This document shows, in pieces, positions 1 through 6,717 of a stretch of DNA of 31,897 bases. The notes below the pieces were generated by a model. It searched no databases. It saw only the letters and a list, made by a program, of their open reading frames with translations, and had not been told where the DNA came from. Both the position numbers and the translations under genes were made by a program. Positions within the stretch are counted from its first letter, which is position 1. Every line of letters begins with the position of its first letter. The stretch lies in IMG/VR virus record IMGVR_UViG_3300025424_000027, positions 1 through 31,897 of that record, one strand, 5' to 3'. This DNA is from a virus.

Positions 1-23
1 GATGCTGCCTCTATTATGAGTTT

Positions 24-51
24 ACTATAGCATATACTCAGCGAGTGTCAA
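24..51 (-). promoter_or_regulatory. sigma70-like early promoter
   Basis: On the minus strand TTGACA (46-51) is followed after 16 bases by TATAGT (24-29), with TGC just before the -10 box, an extended -10. It points off the left edge, so it should drive a minus-strand gene outside the window. The same layout recurs upstream of several minus-strand operons here. Confidence 0.7.
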
Positions 52-75
52 CTGTAATTTTCAAGTGTTTACAAT

Positions 76-83
76 CATAAATA
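76..83 (+). promoter_or_regulatory. possible T4-type late promoter box
   Basis: CATAAATA lies four bases before the ATG at 88. If it works like a T4 late box, transcription would start at or inside the start codon, giving a leaderless message. No Shine-Dalgarno sequence is visible. The match is short and the DNA AT-rich, so chance is possible. Confidence 0.35.
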
Positions 84-87
84 TGTG

Positions 88-867
88 ATGTGTACAATTA
101 TCGCTAAAAAATTCCCAGGCGTAGGATGGGTTGGAGTTAAAAATAGAGACCGCAGCTTCTCTACAGATACGGAATTATTGCGAGATCAAATCAATGATAT
201 TCAACGAGTTACACTAATGGACATGAAAACTCGTTGGACAGAAGGTATGAATAGTGCAGGCATCAGTATTATAGCCAGCAGCCTGCGTGTAGTAGAATCC
301 GGTGACAGTACAGATCATGTTTCTAGAAATGCAGAATGGTTTAAATTAGCACTCAGCAAACCAACATTAGACAGTGCAGTAGCAGTACTCAAAGGTCATG
401 CCACAGGCTGTGTAATGATTTTCAACTCTGAAAGACTTTGGTTGCTGGAAGGCTATAACGGCGGTAGAGAATATGTGTGTCAAGAAGTTGTCGCAGATCG
501 CATAGCCAGAACCAATCATGGCATTTGGTTACCCAAAGCCGGATATCAACCTCACAACGAAAATCCCATATTGAGAATGCGTCGTATTAGTTCGGTTGCC
601 AGATTACTCATAGCCAATCATATACTGGATACAGCAAACAAACCCGAGGAAATGATGCCAATGTTAGCTGAACCTTGGACTGACAATCCGCAGGTTACTA
701 CACTTAGAAAACCAGTACCGGGTATAGTAACCAGAACCACTGAACAGCTACAGCTAGAACCCAGCAAACGACTGATGTTGGTTCGTAACACAGATGGTGT
801 ATTGGAATTTGATCAAGCTGATGCTAATCCACCGGGCAGTCAAGTGCTGGTCGGTGTAGTTGATTAA
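88..867 (+). CDS. NRDE/TANGO2-like Ntn-hydrolase family protein
   Basis: A 259-residue protein beginning MCTII, with a KNRDR motif at residues 18-22. Cys2 exposed after Met removal plus an N-R-D motif is the hallmark of the NRDE (TANGO2) branch of N-terminal nucleophile hydrolases, which probably cleave amide bonds; substrates are unknown for most members. I chose the ATG at 88 over the GTG at 85 because only it puts Cys at position 2. There is no signal peptide or membrane segment. No Shine-Dalgarno is visible, and a late-promoter-like box ends four bases upstream. It is one of few plus-strand genes, convergent with a small membrane-protein gene, and the two stop codons overlap. Its role in a phage is unclear; an acylase or amidase acting on a host metabolite or wall component is only a guess. 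Confidence 0.75.
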   Translation: MCTIIAKKFPGVGWVGVKNRDRSFSTDTELLRDQINDIQRVTLMDMKTRWTEGMNSAGISIIASSLRVVESGDSTDHVSRNAEWFKLALSKPTLDSAVAVLKGHATGCVMIFNSERLWLLEGYNGGREYVCQEVVADRIARTNHGIWLPKAGYQPHNENPILRMRRISSVARLLIANHILDTANKPEEMMPMLAEPWTDNPQVTTLRKPVPGIVTRTTEQLQLEPSKRLMLVRNTDGVLEFDQADANPPGSQVLVGVVD

Positions 868-873
868 TCAACT
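858..873. other. 16-bp perfect palindrome over two convergent stop codons
   Basis: AGTTGATTAATCAACT is a perfect inverted repeat with the stop codons of the two convergent genes at its centre (865-867 plus, 864-866 minus). It could form a short hairpin at the end of either transcript. There is no T-run on either side, so a rho-independent terminator is not supported. Confidence 0.5.
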
Positions 874-1025
874 TCTATTCTATCAAAATGAAATTTACCA
901 CATTGCCCATTTAGAAAATACACTCCGCCCTGTTGTTTACACTGAACATTTGGCGGATAGAATGGAAATAATATAACTGCTATTATACCAATTACAGCAA
1001 CCCATAATTTACAATTACCAAGCAT
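864..1025 (-). CDS. small single-pass membrane protein
   Basis: A 53-residue frame: a short N-terminus (MLGNCKLW), one hydrophobic segment at about residues 8-23, then a polar C-terminal part with Cys29 and Cys42 that could form a disulfide if it lies outside the cytoplasm. TAGGAC sits five bases before the ATG as a ribosome site. It is the last gene of the minus-strand series and its stop codon overlaps that of the Ntn-hydrolase gene. No family recognised; a lipoprotein is unlikely because there is no lipobox after the hydrophobic stretch. Confidence 0.6.
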   Translation of the reverse strand: MLGNCKLWVAVIGIIAVILFPFYPPNVQCKQQGGVYFLNGQCGKFHFDRIEVD

Positions 1026-1033
1026 AACAAGTC

Positions 1034-1270
1034 CTAATTGTAGGCACGGCTTAATTTGAAATGCATAGCATCATTCTCATTGGTGAATTTGATCCACAGA
1101 TCTGTTATTGATCCATATTTGTCAACGTTCTTGGTTATGCAAGCGCCCTTGTAGGTATTACAGATCATCTGCTCCATTACGGCAATGCCGAATTGCTCGT
1201 CGGGATCTTGTAAATGATCCCGATCAAATCTTATATGTATAGTGCTGTCATCTGTGCAAACGTCGGCCAC
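1034..1270 (-). CDS. hypothetical protein, 78 aa, GTG start
   Basis: The frame is open further upstream, but that part lies inside the preceding gene. The GTG at 1270 follows that gene's stop codon after one base, which is the usual spacing in this operon, so I take it as the start. The protein is mixed and soluble (for example an FDRDHLQDPDEQFG stretch, then an aromatic-rich C-terminus with DLWIKF). No membrane segment, no metal motif and no recognised family. The ribosome site is weak (GAAAGAC), suggesting translational coupling to the upstream gene. Confidence 0.6.
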   Translation of the reverse strand: MADVCTDDSTIHIRFDRDHLQDPDEQFGIAVMEQMICNTYKGACITKNVDKYGSITDLWIKFTNENDAMHFKLSRAYN

Positions 1271-1271
1271 G

Positions 1272-1547
1272 TTAGTCTTTCGTAATAAAACGTTTCGCCC
1301 AGGTATCCGCCCAATCTTCCAGATTCTCTTCAAGATACTTAACACCAGAGTCACTGTGTAGACTCGGAGTTTTTGCGATAGTATTAGATACTACCTCAGG
1401 CAACTGCCCTTCTATCATATCTAAAATTCTACGACGTTCATTGGGCTGCATGTCCTTGGACCAATAGGCCAAACGCTCAGCTACTAACCCACAGAGTTTG
1501 GCTGTAAGATCTGCAAGTTGAATTTGGTAGTCTGCTGGTTTAGCCAT
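1272..1547 (-). CDS. hypothetical helical protein, 91 aa
   Basis: The start is the ATG at 1547, which overlaps the stop of the preceding gene; an in-frame TTG four codons earlier is less likely. The product is charged and predicted helical throughout, with an NERRRILDMIEG stretch and an acidic Trp-containing C-terminal region (LEDWADTW). No membrane span or catalytic motif is seen. It belongs to the run of short coupled genes between 0.86 and 2.03 kb. Function unknown. Confidence 0.65.
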   Translation of the reverse strand: MAKPADYQIQLADLTAKLCGLVAERLAYWSKDMQPNERRRILDMIEGQLPEVVSNTIAKTPSLHSDSGVKYLEENLEDWADTWAKRFITKD

Positions 1548-1728
1548 TATTACCGCCAAATAGATTCAAACTTTCTGACAACAAGTTGATTACGTTTTCT
1601 GCATTGTCCAAATGACTTGTAACGGTGCTATGTGCTTGATCGTCGAGTTGGATATTACCAGCAGTTTTAGCCATCTCATTTACTTTGGTTGCTATATTAA
1701 GTAATCTGGTAACGTTTTCTGGATTCAT
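1540..1728 (-). CDS. hypothetical small helical protein, 62 aa
   Basis: A short soluble protein rich in Asn, Leu and Thr with heptad-like spacing of hydrophobic residues (VTRLLNIATKVNEM, NAENVINLLSESLNLF), suggesting a two-helix hairpin. AGGAGA precedes the ATG at 1728 with good spacing. The stop overlaps the next gene's start. No known family. Confidence 0.65.
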   Translation of the reverse strand: MNPENVTRLLNIATKVNEMAKTAGNIQLDDQAHSTVTSHLDNAENVINLLSESLNLFGGNNG

Positions 1729-1739
1729 AATGGAATCTC

Positions 1740-2030
1740 CTAATCATCTTTATGGTATTTCAACTTTAATGCTACGATTAATGGATCGTCATCGTCAAAT
1801 TCTAATCCAGCACTATATGGATCTTTTTCACTGGGCCAAGCATAGGTTTTAACACGATAACCCAATTCAGTTAGATATTTTACAAAGATATTTAAACCTT
1901 CGGGTGTTTTAATCCAGTCTTTGGCTTGATATTGGTCGAGGTCATAATCCTCAATCAATTGATTTACTAAATGAATGAATACGAGGCGTCTAGTGTCTCT
2001 GAATCCCGGTCTTTTAAGATTAACTCTCAT
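1740..2030 (-). CDS. hypothetical protein, 96 aa, first gene of small operon
   Basis: A basic N-terminus (MRVNLKRPGFRDTRR) is followed by a mixed domain with an acidic patch (EFDDDDP) and a C-terminal KLKYHKDD tail. No recognised motif. It opens the 0.86-2.03 kb operon; its start codon lies within a 17-base palindrome just downstream of a plausible promoter, so it may be repressor-controlled. No clear Shine-Dalgarno is visible. Confidence 0.65.
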   Translation of the reverse strand: MRVNLKRPGFRDTRRLVFIHLVNQLIEDYDLDQYQAKDWIKTPEGLNIFVKYLTELGYRVKTYAWPSEKDPYSAGLEFDDDDPLIVALKLKYHKDD

Positions 2031-2079
2031 AACATAATGTTATGATCGTTTATATATTACGCAATATTTAATTTGTTAA
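2028..2079 (-). promoter_or_regulatory. promoter with palindromic operator
   Basis: TTAACA (2074-2079), 17 bases, TATATA (2051-2056) on the minus strand. The predicted start falls at the first base of the palindrome CATAACATAATGTTATG (2028-2044), which also contains the start codon of the next gene. A related palindrome, ATAACAATGTTAT, sits at the same place relative to the -10 box at 4953-4965 and 6802-6814, suggesting a shared operator. Confidence 0.5.
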
Positions 2080-2315
2080 CTAAATTCTTTAATAAAGATT
2101 TTTATTTGTAAGACTATTGGTATAAATTTTGTTAGATTCTTATCAGGAACTTCTGATAATCGTAATTCAGTATTAAGATTATTAAGCAAGTCTGATGCTT
2201 GTTCAATCATCTCATCTTTGGTTATATGACCGCTACTAAAACTCTCATGTATTGAACTGAGAGTGTGATCTACATGGGATTTTGTTATTTCAAAATCAAT
2301 TTCATTCAGAATCAT
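2076..2315 (-). CDS. hypothetical helical protein, 79 aa
   Basis: A small soluble, mostly helical protein (DEMIEQASDLLNNLNTEL and similar amphipathic stretches). Its ATG lies 14 bases inside the end of the preceding gene, indicating coupling. No cysteines, no membrane span, no family recognised. Confidence 0.6.
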   Translation of the reverse strand: MILNEIDFEITKSHVDHTLSSIHESFSSGHITKDEMIEQASDLLNNLNTELRLSEVPDKNLTKFIPIVLQIKIFIKEFS

Positions 2316-2508
2316 CTGGGACCTGAACCAAGTTGTTATAACAATCTTCGATTATTTTATCCCAATCTTCCCATGTGAGATTGTCTAAATCTATATTCTG
2401 TAATTGATTATGTACAGTATATGCAGCTATCTTTTTAATTCTTTGAATAAATGGATCGTGGTTCCATTTATTCAAATCTTCGGCTAATTCTATTTCCCAT
2501 TGTCTCAT
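2302..2508 (-). CDS. hypothetical protein, 68 aa
   Basis: Trp-rich and acidic (MRQWEIELAEDLNKW, TWEDWDKIIEDCY), predicted all helix and cytoplasmic. It is the first gene of a two-gene minus-strand unit and faces away from the HNH endonuclease gene at 2622. I see no convincing Shine-Dalgarno before the ATG. Function unknown. Confidence 0.6.
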   Translation of the reverse strand: MRQWEIELAEDLNKWNHDPFIQRIKKIAAYTVHNQLQNIDLDNLTWEDWDKIIEDCYNNLVQVPDDSE

Positions 2509-2551
2509 GTGATTATTTAGTAAATTGATTTAACTTGTTGAAAGATTGTAA

Positions 2552-2613
2552 AATAAATAGTTGATGCTAGTCGCGATGTGGGGACATCCACTAGCTCTAT
2601 TGCTAATAAGGAG
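2552..2613 (+). promoter_or_regulatory. mobile-gene leader, copy A: late box, bulged hairpin, Shine-Dalgarno
   Basis: A late-promoter-like AATAAATA (2552-2559) puts the likely start at about 2565. The RNA then begins with a hairpin: GCTAGT (2566-2571) pairs with ACTAGC (2590-2595). Inside is a CGC bulge on the 5' side, GATGT-GGGG-ACATC (2575-2588), and a single C bulge on the 3' side. TCTATTGC and AAGGAGCAACAGC follow, leading to the ATG at 2622. Two more leaders with the same plan precede the genes at 23005 and 17783. Confidence 0.75.
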
Positions 2614-2621
2614 CAACAGCT

Positions 2622-3662
2622 ATGCATAATTATAGTTACGATAACGTTACTAGTCTATTAGAATCTATTGGTGCAGATACCATATATCATGGTTATAGAT
2701 TAAAATGGCTGCAAAGTAACTATCCGAACTTGTTAAACCAACTTGTATCAGTTACGTCTTTTTTGAATCCTGCAACATTAACTGAGCGTTTATATTGTTA
2801 TACCAATGATATCAAATATAGACCTAAATGTAAAATGTGTAAAAACACTGTTACTTATTCGAGAATAAAAAAGGAATATCACACATATTGTTCTCAAAGA
2901 TGTTCAATGTCGGATATGAAGACATTACTAGGAGTTGAAAATACAAGTCAATTAGAGTTAGTTAAACAAAAGAAAAAAGAATCAGCTATAACTAAATATG
3001 GTGTAGATAACCCGAGCAAGGCTCCTGAAATTAAATTAAAAATTGCAAAAATAAGATCTAAACAATGGGATGATTTTTTTGACAAATTAATAAACGATTC
3101 AAAAGGTCAGGATATTATTGAAATATCAGAAAAAGAATATAATCGTCGGGTATGGAAAATTAGTAATTACATGTATCGATTACATAGAGATAACTTAGAT
3201 CCAAATCGTACAAGGGGAGATAAATTCCATTTGGATCATAAATTCAGTATTAAAAACGGTTATATAAATTCAATTCCTGCTCATATAATAGGCGATATTA
3301 CCAATTTGGTAATTTTATCGGCATCAAAAAATACATCAAAATCCTATAGGAATTCTATTGAAATACACGAGCTTATAACTGAATATAATAAATTTTATTC
3401 TGCAAAAGTATTACCTAATATCAACGAAATTCTACACAAAAAGATTCAAGTTTCTAGTGTTAGGTACTATGAGCATGATTTTGGTATTTGTAGAACCTGT
3501 GGGAGTATAGCACATTTTAAATTTGAAAATAATCAAAAATGGTGTTGTCAACCATCTAGAAATTCATGTCTTGGAATGAAAACTAAAAATAGTACGACTC
3601 AAAAATTATCAGAAAAGAAAAAAGAAGCTACTCAGAAACGAGTAGCTTCACGTATAATTTAA
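2622..3662 (+). CDS. HNH homing endonuclease
   Basis: A 346-residue free-standing homing endonuclease that would nick or cut a specific site in related phages lacking the gene. Seen: a zinc-finger-like C70/C73/C90/C94 near the N-terminus; a KYGVDNPSK element at 125-133, a short motif also present in the 5061 endonuclease and in part in the 9263 one; an HNH core with H203-L-D205-H206, N228 and N237; and a second Cys cluster (C290, C293, C308/309, C316) near the C-terminus. AAGGAG lies eight bases before the ATG, after the structured leader. The last codons overlap the VWA gene and contain that gene's terminator on the other strand. Family assignment is firm; the target site is not known but is probably nearby. 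Confidence 0.85.
   Translation: MHNYSYDNVTSLLESIGADTIYHGYRLKWLQSNYPNLLNQLVSVTSFLNPATLTERLYCYTNDIKYRPKCKMCKNTVTYSRIKKEYHTYCSQRCSMSDMKTLLGVENTSQLELVKQKKKESAITKYGVDNPSKAPEIKLKIAKIRSKQWDDFFDKLINDSKGQDIIEISEKEYNRRVWKISNYMYRLHRDNLDPNRTRGDKFHLDHKFSIKNGYINSIPAHIIGDITNLVILSASKNTSKSYRNSIEIHELITEYNKFYSAKVLPNINEILHKKIQVSSVRYYEHDFGICRTCGSIAHFKFENNQKWCCQPSRNSCLGMKTKNSTTQKLSEKKKEATQKRVASRII
3612..3649 (-). terminator. rho-independent terminator of the VWA gene, inside the HNH gene
   Basis: On the minus strand GAAGCTACT and AGTAGCTTC (3641-3649 and 3624-3632) form a perfect 9-bp stem with an 8-base loop, followed by TTTTTTCTTTTCT. It lies just past the VWA stop at 3659 and within the last codons of the plus-strand HNH gene. 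Confidence 0.8.
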
Positions 3663-4936
3663 GCAGCCTCCACTTCCTCTACACCGACTTTTGGCTCGTA
3701 ATACGCCCAGGTTCCGAACGGAGGTTTTACACGAGTCTTAGCGCCTTCAGTGATAATCCATAAGACATCGCAATAATTCTCTGGTCCCCAACCACCGTTA
3801 GGGCCAGAAGAAAAAGGAAACCCATCAGTAAACACCACAGCCTTCTTAGGCTCGATGTTATTCTCCATCCAATAATCCCAGAACGCCATGAAGTCAGTTC
3901 CACCGCCGCCCTTTGGCTTATATGAGAGTAGATCGTCTGCATTCTCTTGCGTAAATTCCTGGTAATTATATACTTCAGTGTCGAAGCAAAGAATGCCAAT
4001 TTTATAATCATGATATGCACTCATAATTCCATGAATTTCGCTCATAAAATCTCGAGCCATGTCGTCTGAAATCGAACCAGACATATCTATAGCAATTTGA
4101 ATATCGATAGTTTCATCTTTGTCCAATACCGGAAGGAATATACCACTGTACATATGTTTACGATTTGGACGAGACCATGTAAAATCATCTACGATACATG
4201 ACTGAATGTTTTGCTGTAGTAAATCTCTCCAATTGATCTTGGGTTCAACAAGGTCATCAATGAGACGCTGTAGACCAGCTGGCATACGACCTGCCGCAGC
4301 ATTAGCAGCCTGTAGTATCTTACCCTTCATCTCCTCTTTGATCTTCTTTAGCTCGTCGCCGTCTATATCAATTGGAATACGATTCTTACCGTCTTTGTTG
4401 CCACCTTTTTTGTCATCGCCCATGTCAATATGAACGTCCAGGGTCATTTCTTTTTTGACCTTACGCTTCTCCAAGTCATCGTAAACAGCTTCTGAGCTCC
4501 AGCCTACATATTTGGCATCATAGAGTCCAACACGCTGAGCACCTTTACCGTTGTCATCTTTTATGTTATCGTCTACTACCTTCTTCATAGGCATCTTGCC
4601 AATTTTGTCAGTAACCAGTGTACCGTTAATCACGTAGTCATTGGCCATGTTCCACCAGCTGGGATCACGATGTGACCTACGTCCAAAATGGTCAAATGCC
4701 ACATGTAAGACTTCATGGCATAAAACGAATACAATCTCGTCGACATCCAGTTCACCGAAAAAATCTCTGTTATAATAAATGTTTCGCCCGTCTACTGCTG
4801 CGGTTGGACACCAACCTGCATCAGTAGCATCTACCAGTTTAAGATGCATGGTAAGGTTGCCGAAAAACGGCTGTGCAAATAGTAGTTTAATACGTGCCTG
4901 GCTGATTTTTTTGGCTACTGGATCGCGTTGTGTCAT
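3659..4936 (-). CDS. DUF2201-type putative metallopeptidase with VWA domain
   Basis: A 425-residue protein with two parts. The N-terminal region has a zinc-protease motif HEVLH (H74, E75, H78) in a CHEVLHVAFDHFGRR context. The C-terminal VWA-like domain has a MIDAS site: D284-M-S286-G-S288, T347 in a GGGGTD loop, and D371 in FTDGFP. This is the DUF2201 architecture usually encoded beside a MoxR AAA+ ATPase, and a MoxR gene is present at 7462-8667. The pair is thought to remodel or mature a partner complex; the target here is unknown. The two genes are parted by a plus-strand mobile island. A fragment of this gene's first 21 codons is duplicated at 6718-6819. The ATG at 4936 is preceded by a CGGAGA ribosome site and a sigma70-like promoter. 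Confidence 0.85.
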   Translation of the reverse strand: MTQRDPVAKKISQARIKLLFAQPFFGNLTMHLKLVDATDAGWCPTAAVDGRNIYYNRDFFGELDVDEIVFVLCHEVLHVAFDHFGRRSHRDPSWWNMANDYVINGTLVTDKIGKMPMKKVVDDNIKDDNGKGAQRVGLYDAKYVGWSSEAVYDDLEKRKVKKEMTLDVHIDMGDDKKGGNKDGKNRIPIDIDGDELKKIKEEMKGKILQAANAAAGRMPAGLQRLIDDLVEPKINWRDLLQQNIQSCIVDDFTWSRPNRKHMYSGIFLPVLDKDETIDIQIAIDMSGSISDDMARDFMSEIHGIMSAYHDYKIGILCFDTEVYNYQEFTQENADDLLSYKPKGGGGTDFMAFWDYWMENNIEPKKAVVFTDGFPFSSGPNGGWGPENYCDVLWIITEGAKTRVKPPFGTWAYYEPKVGVEEVEAA

Positions 4937-4970
4937 AGCATTCTCCGATTTAATAACAATGTTATATTAG
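4869..4970. repeat. direct repeat, copy 1 (functional VWA 5' end)
   Basis: This stretch covers the first 22 or so codons, ribosome site and -10 region of the VWA gene. It is repeated in the same orientation at 6718-6819, offset by 1848-1849 bases, with long identical blocks such as the one around TTTAATACGTGCCTG and GATTTAATAACAATGTTAT. The two copies flank the Vsr-like endonuclease gene. Confidence 0.85.
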
Positions 4971-4991
4971 CATATACCAAATAAAAATCAA
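4953..4991 (-). promoter_or_regulatory. sigma70-like promoter of the VWA gene with palindrome
   Basis: TTGATT (4986-4991), 16 bases, TAATAT (4964-4969), with TGC before the -10. The palindrome ATAACAATGTTAT (4953-4965) overlaps the predicted start and could be an operator. The -35 box is weaker than the TTGACA of the repeat copy at 6835-6840. Confidence 0.6.
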
Positions 4992-5023
4992 TTGAAAATT
5001 TGGTAAAAAATAGAAAAATACAG

Positions 5024-5050
5024 TATAAATAAACATTAACTTACACGGAG
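5024..5050 (+). promoter_or_regulatory. T4-type late promoter and ribosome site of the endonuclease gene
   Basis: A perfect TATAAATA box (5024-5031) would start transcription near 5037. ACGGAG (5045-5050) follows, ten bases before the GTG start at 5061. This leader lacks the hairpin seen before the HNH and GIY-YIG genes. Confidence 0.7.
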
Positions 5051-5060
5051 CTTTTGATCA

Positions 5061-6554
5061 GTGTTAGAAAAATTAAAACAAATAATCGCCGTTACTGATA
5101 ACAGGGTGCTCGGACAAGTTGTAAAAAGCAACAGCAATTATCCACTCTACGATTGGTTAGTAAACGAAACCAAAAATTTATCACCTTCTGCAACTGTAAA
5201 AGAACGGATAAATGCGGTGTTAACAGGGGAAACACCTGAATGCAAATATGGAAATGTTCGAATTTTTTATGCGTATGATAATGGATATAAATTTTGCAAC
5301 ACCGTAGATAAGTGTCAATGTCATAAAGAGCATTATGAAGCTAATCACATACCGCTTGATGCTGAAACAATTAAAACGATACTTGAAAAAAGAAAGGAAA
5401 CTTGGAAAGAAAAATACGGAGTTGATAATCCATCCAAAAATTGTAATATTAAAAATAAAAGAAAATTAACAATGCAGGACCGATCATATGACATGATGCG
5501 ATCAAAATTAAATGAAAAACTACAGGATATTGGATATCAAGCGGTAATTGATCGCGTAAAGGATTATGTAACTCCGGCATTTACTCGAGACGAGTATACT
5601 GGTTGTTTTAGAAAAAACTTTTATAAATGGAAGTGTAATTTTTGTGGTCAAGAGGTTTTGGACCATGTGGACTACGGTAGAATTCCCAGATGTTTAAATT
5701 GCAATCCAAAGTCTGTATCTAAAAATGAAATTGAATTAAGAGAATGGATAGGGTCACTTGGTTTGTCTGTGGAGGGAAATACAAAAGAAATATTGGGGGA
5801 CAAAGAGTTTGATATTTGGTTACCAGAAAAGAACATAGCAGTAGAATTTAATGGTATTTACTGGCACTCGTCTAAATGGAAAGATCCGAATTATCACGTT
5901 GATAAATTTATCAGGAGTCGTGATAAAGGTATAAGGTTGATACAAATTTTTGAAGATGAATGGATAAACAAGCAAGATATAATTAAATCTCGTTTAAAAT
6001 CTGTTTTAGGTATATCTGATAGAATTTATGCAAGGAATTGTTCAATTAAAACAATTAATAAGTCTGAATATAAAAGTTTTTGTATAAAATATCATCTTCA
6101 AGGGTATGCATCTGCGTCAATTGTATATGGTCTTTATCATAATGACATTTTAATAGCAGTCATGAGTTTTGGTAAGTCGAGATATACTAAAGATGGTTTT
6201 GAATTAATTAGGTATTGTTCAATATCCACCGTAATCGGCGGTGCTAGTAAATTATTCAAAAGATTTATAAAAGATCATAATCCAACACGAGTTATTAGCT
6301 ATGCTAATAGATGTTGGAGTAATGGCAAATTATATGAAGCATTGGGGTTTACCAATGTTACTAAAAACGACAGAAACACCGGCTACTGGTATTTTAAAAA
6401 CCATACAAGATATCACAGAACCTCATTCGTTAAGTCTAGATTGATAAAACTCGGGTTTGATCAATCTAAAACTGAAGAACAAATAATGTCTGACGCCGGA
6501 TACCTTAAGATTTATGATTGCGGTAATTATAAATTTAATTGGTCGCCTAAATAA
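5061..6554 (+). CDS. Vsr-like (EDxHD/PD-(D/E)XK) homing endonuclease with C-terminal accessory domain
   Basis: A 497-residue protein starting with GTG. Order of parts: an N-terminal region; KYGVDNPSK at 118-126; a zinc finger CNFC-CLNC at 192-214; then a Vsr-like nuclease core with D251 in FDIWLP, E262 in VEFNG, H269, H279 and D281, followed by GIRLIQIFEDEW at 290-301. This pattern fits the EDxHD class of homing endonucleases related to very-short-patch repair nucleases (I-Bth0305I type). Residues 335-460 form a second domain (VMSFGKSRY, SYANRCWSNGKLYEALGF, GYWYF) resembling the acetyltransferase-like modules found after such nucleases in phages; its role is not established. It shares this architecture with the gene at 9263-10921. 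It lies between direct repeats of the VWA 5' end, opposite to the surrounding operon. Confidence 0.8.
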   Translation: MLEKLKQIIAVTDNRVLGQVVKSNSNYPLYDWLVNETKNLSPSATVKERINAVLTGETPECKYGNVRIFYAYDNGYKFCNTVDKCQCHKEHYEANHIPLDAETIKTILEKRKETWKEKYGVDNPSKNCNIKNKRKLTMQDRSYDMMRSKLNEKLQDIGYQAVIDRVKDYVTPAFTRDEYTGCFRKNFYKWKCNFCGQEVLDHVDYGRIPRCLNCNPKSVSKNEIELREWIGSLGLSVEGNTKEILGDKEFDIWLPEKNIAVEFNGIYWHSSKWKDPNYHVDKFIRSRDKGIRLIQIFEDEWINKQDIIKSRLKSVLGISDRIYARNCSIKTINKSEYKSFCIKYHLQGYASASIVYGLYHNDILIAVMSFGKSRYTKDGFELIRYCSISTVIGGASKLFKRFIKDHNPTRVISYANRCWSNGKLYEALGFTNVTKNDRNTGYWYFKNHTRYHRTSFVKSRLIKLGFDQSKTEEQIMSDAGYLKIYDCGNYKFNWSPK

Positions 6555-6568
6555 ATTTGGATTTTAAA

Positions 6569-6712
6569 ATGGGCAACAATAAAGAATATAATTTAGAAAA
6601 TCGATTAAAAATTATTGAAAAAATAGAACAAATGATTCGGGAGTCTAAAGCTAATCAACAAAAAATTAAAAAGATTATGAAATCTTTGAAAAATCTAAAT
6701 AAAAATCAATAA
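6569..6712 (+). CDS. small Lys-rich helical protein, 47 aa
   Basis: A short frame right after the endonuclease gene: MGNNKEYN, then a highly charged predicted coiled coil (RLKIIEKIEQMIRESK, then lysine-rich heptads). Fourteen bases separate it from the upstream stop. The ribosome site is poor (TTGGA), so it may depend on coupling or not be translated. If real it is cargo of the mobile island. No family recognised. Confidence 0.4.
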   Translation: MGNNKEYNLENRLKIIEKIEQMIRESKANQQKIKKIMKSLKNLNKNQ

Positions 6713-6717
6713 AATAA

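Noticed and set aside
2601-2617. A second leader hairpin TTGCT/AGCAA masking the ribosome site in leader copy A
   Set aside because: Only three of the five pairs (GCT/AGC) are kept in copies B and C, with no compensating changes, so it is not supported as a conserved stem.
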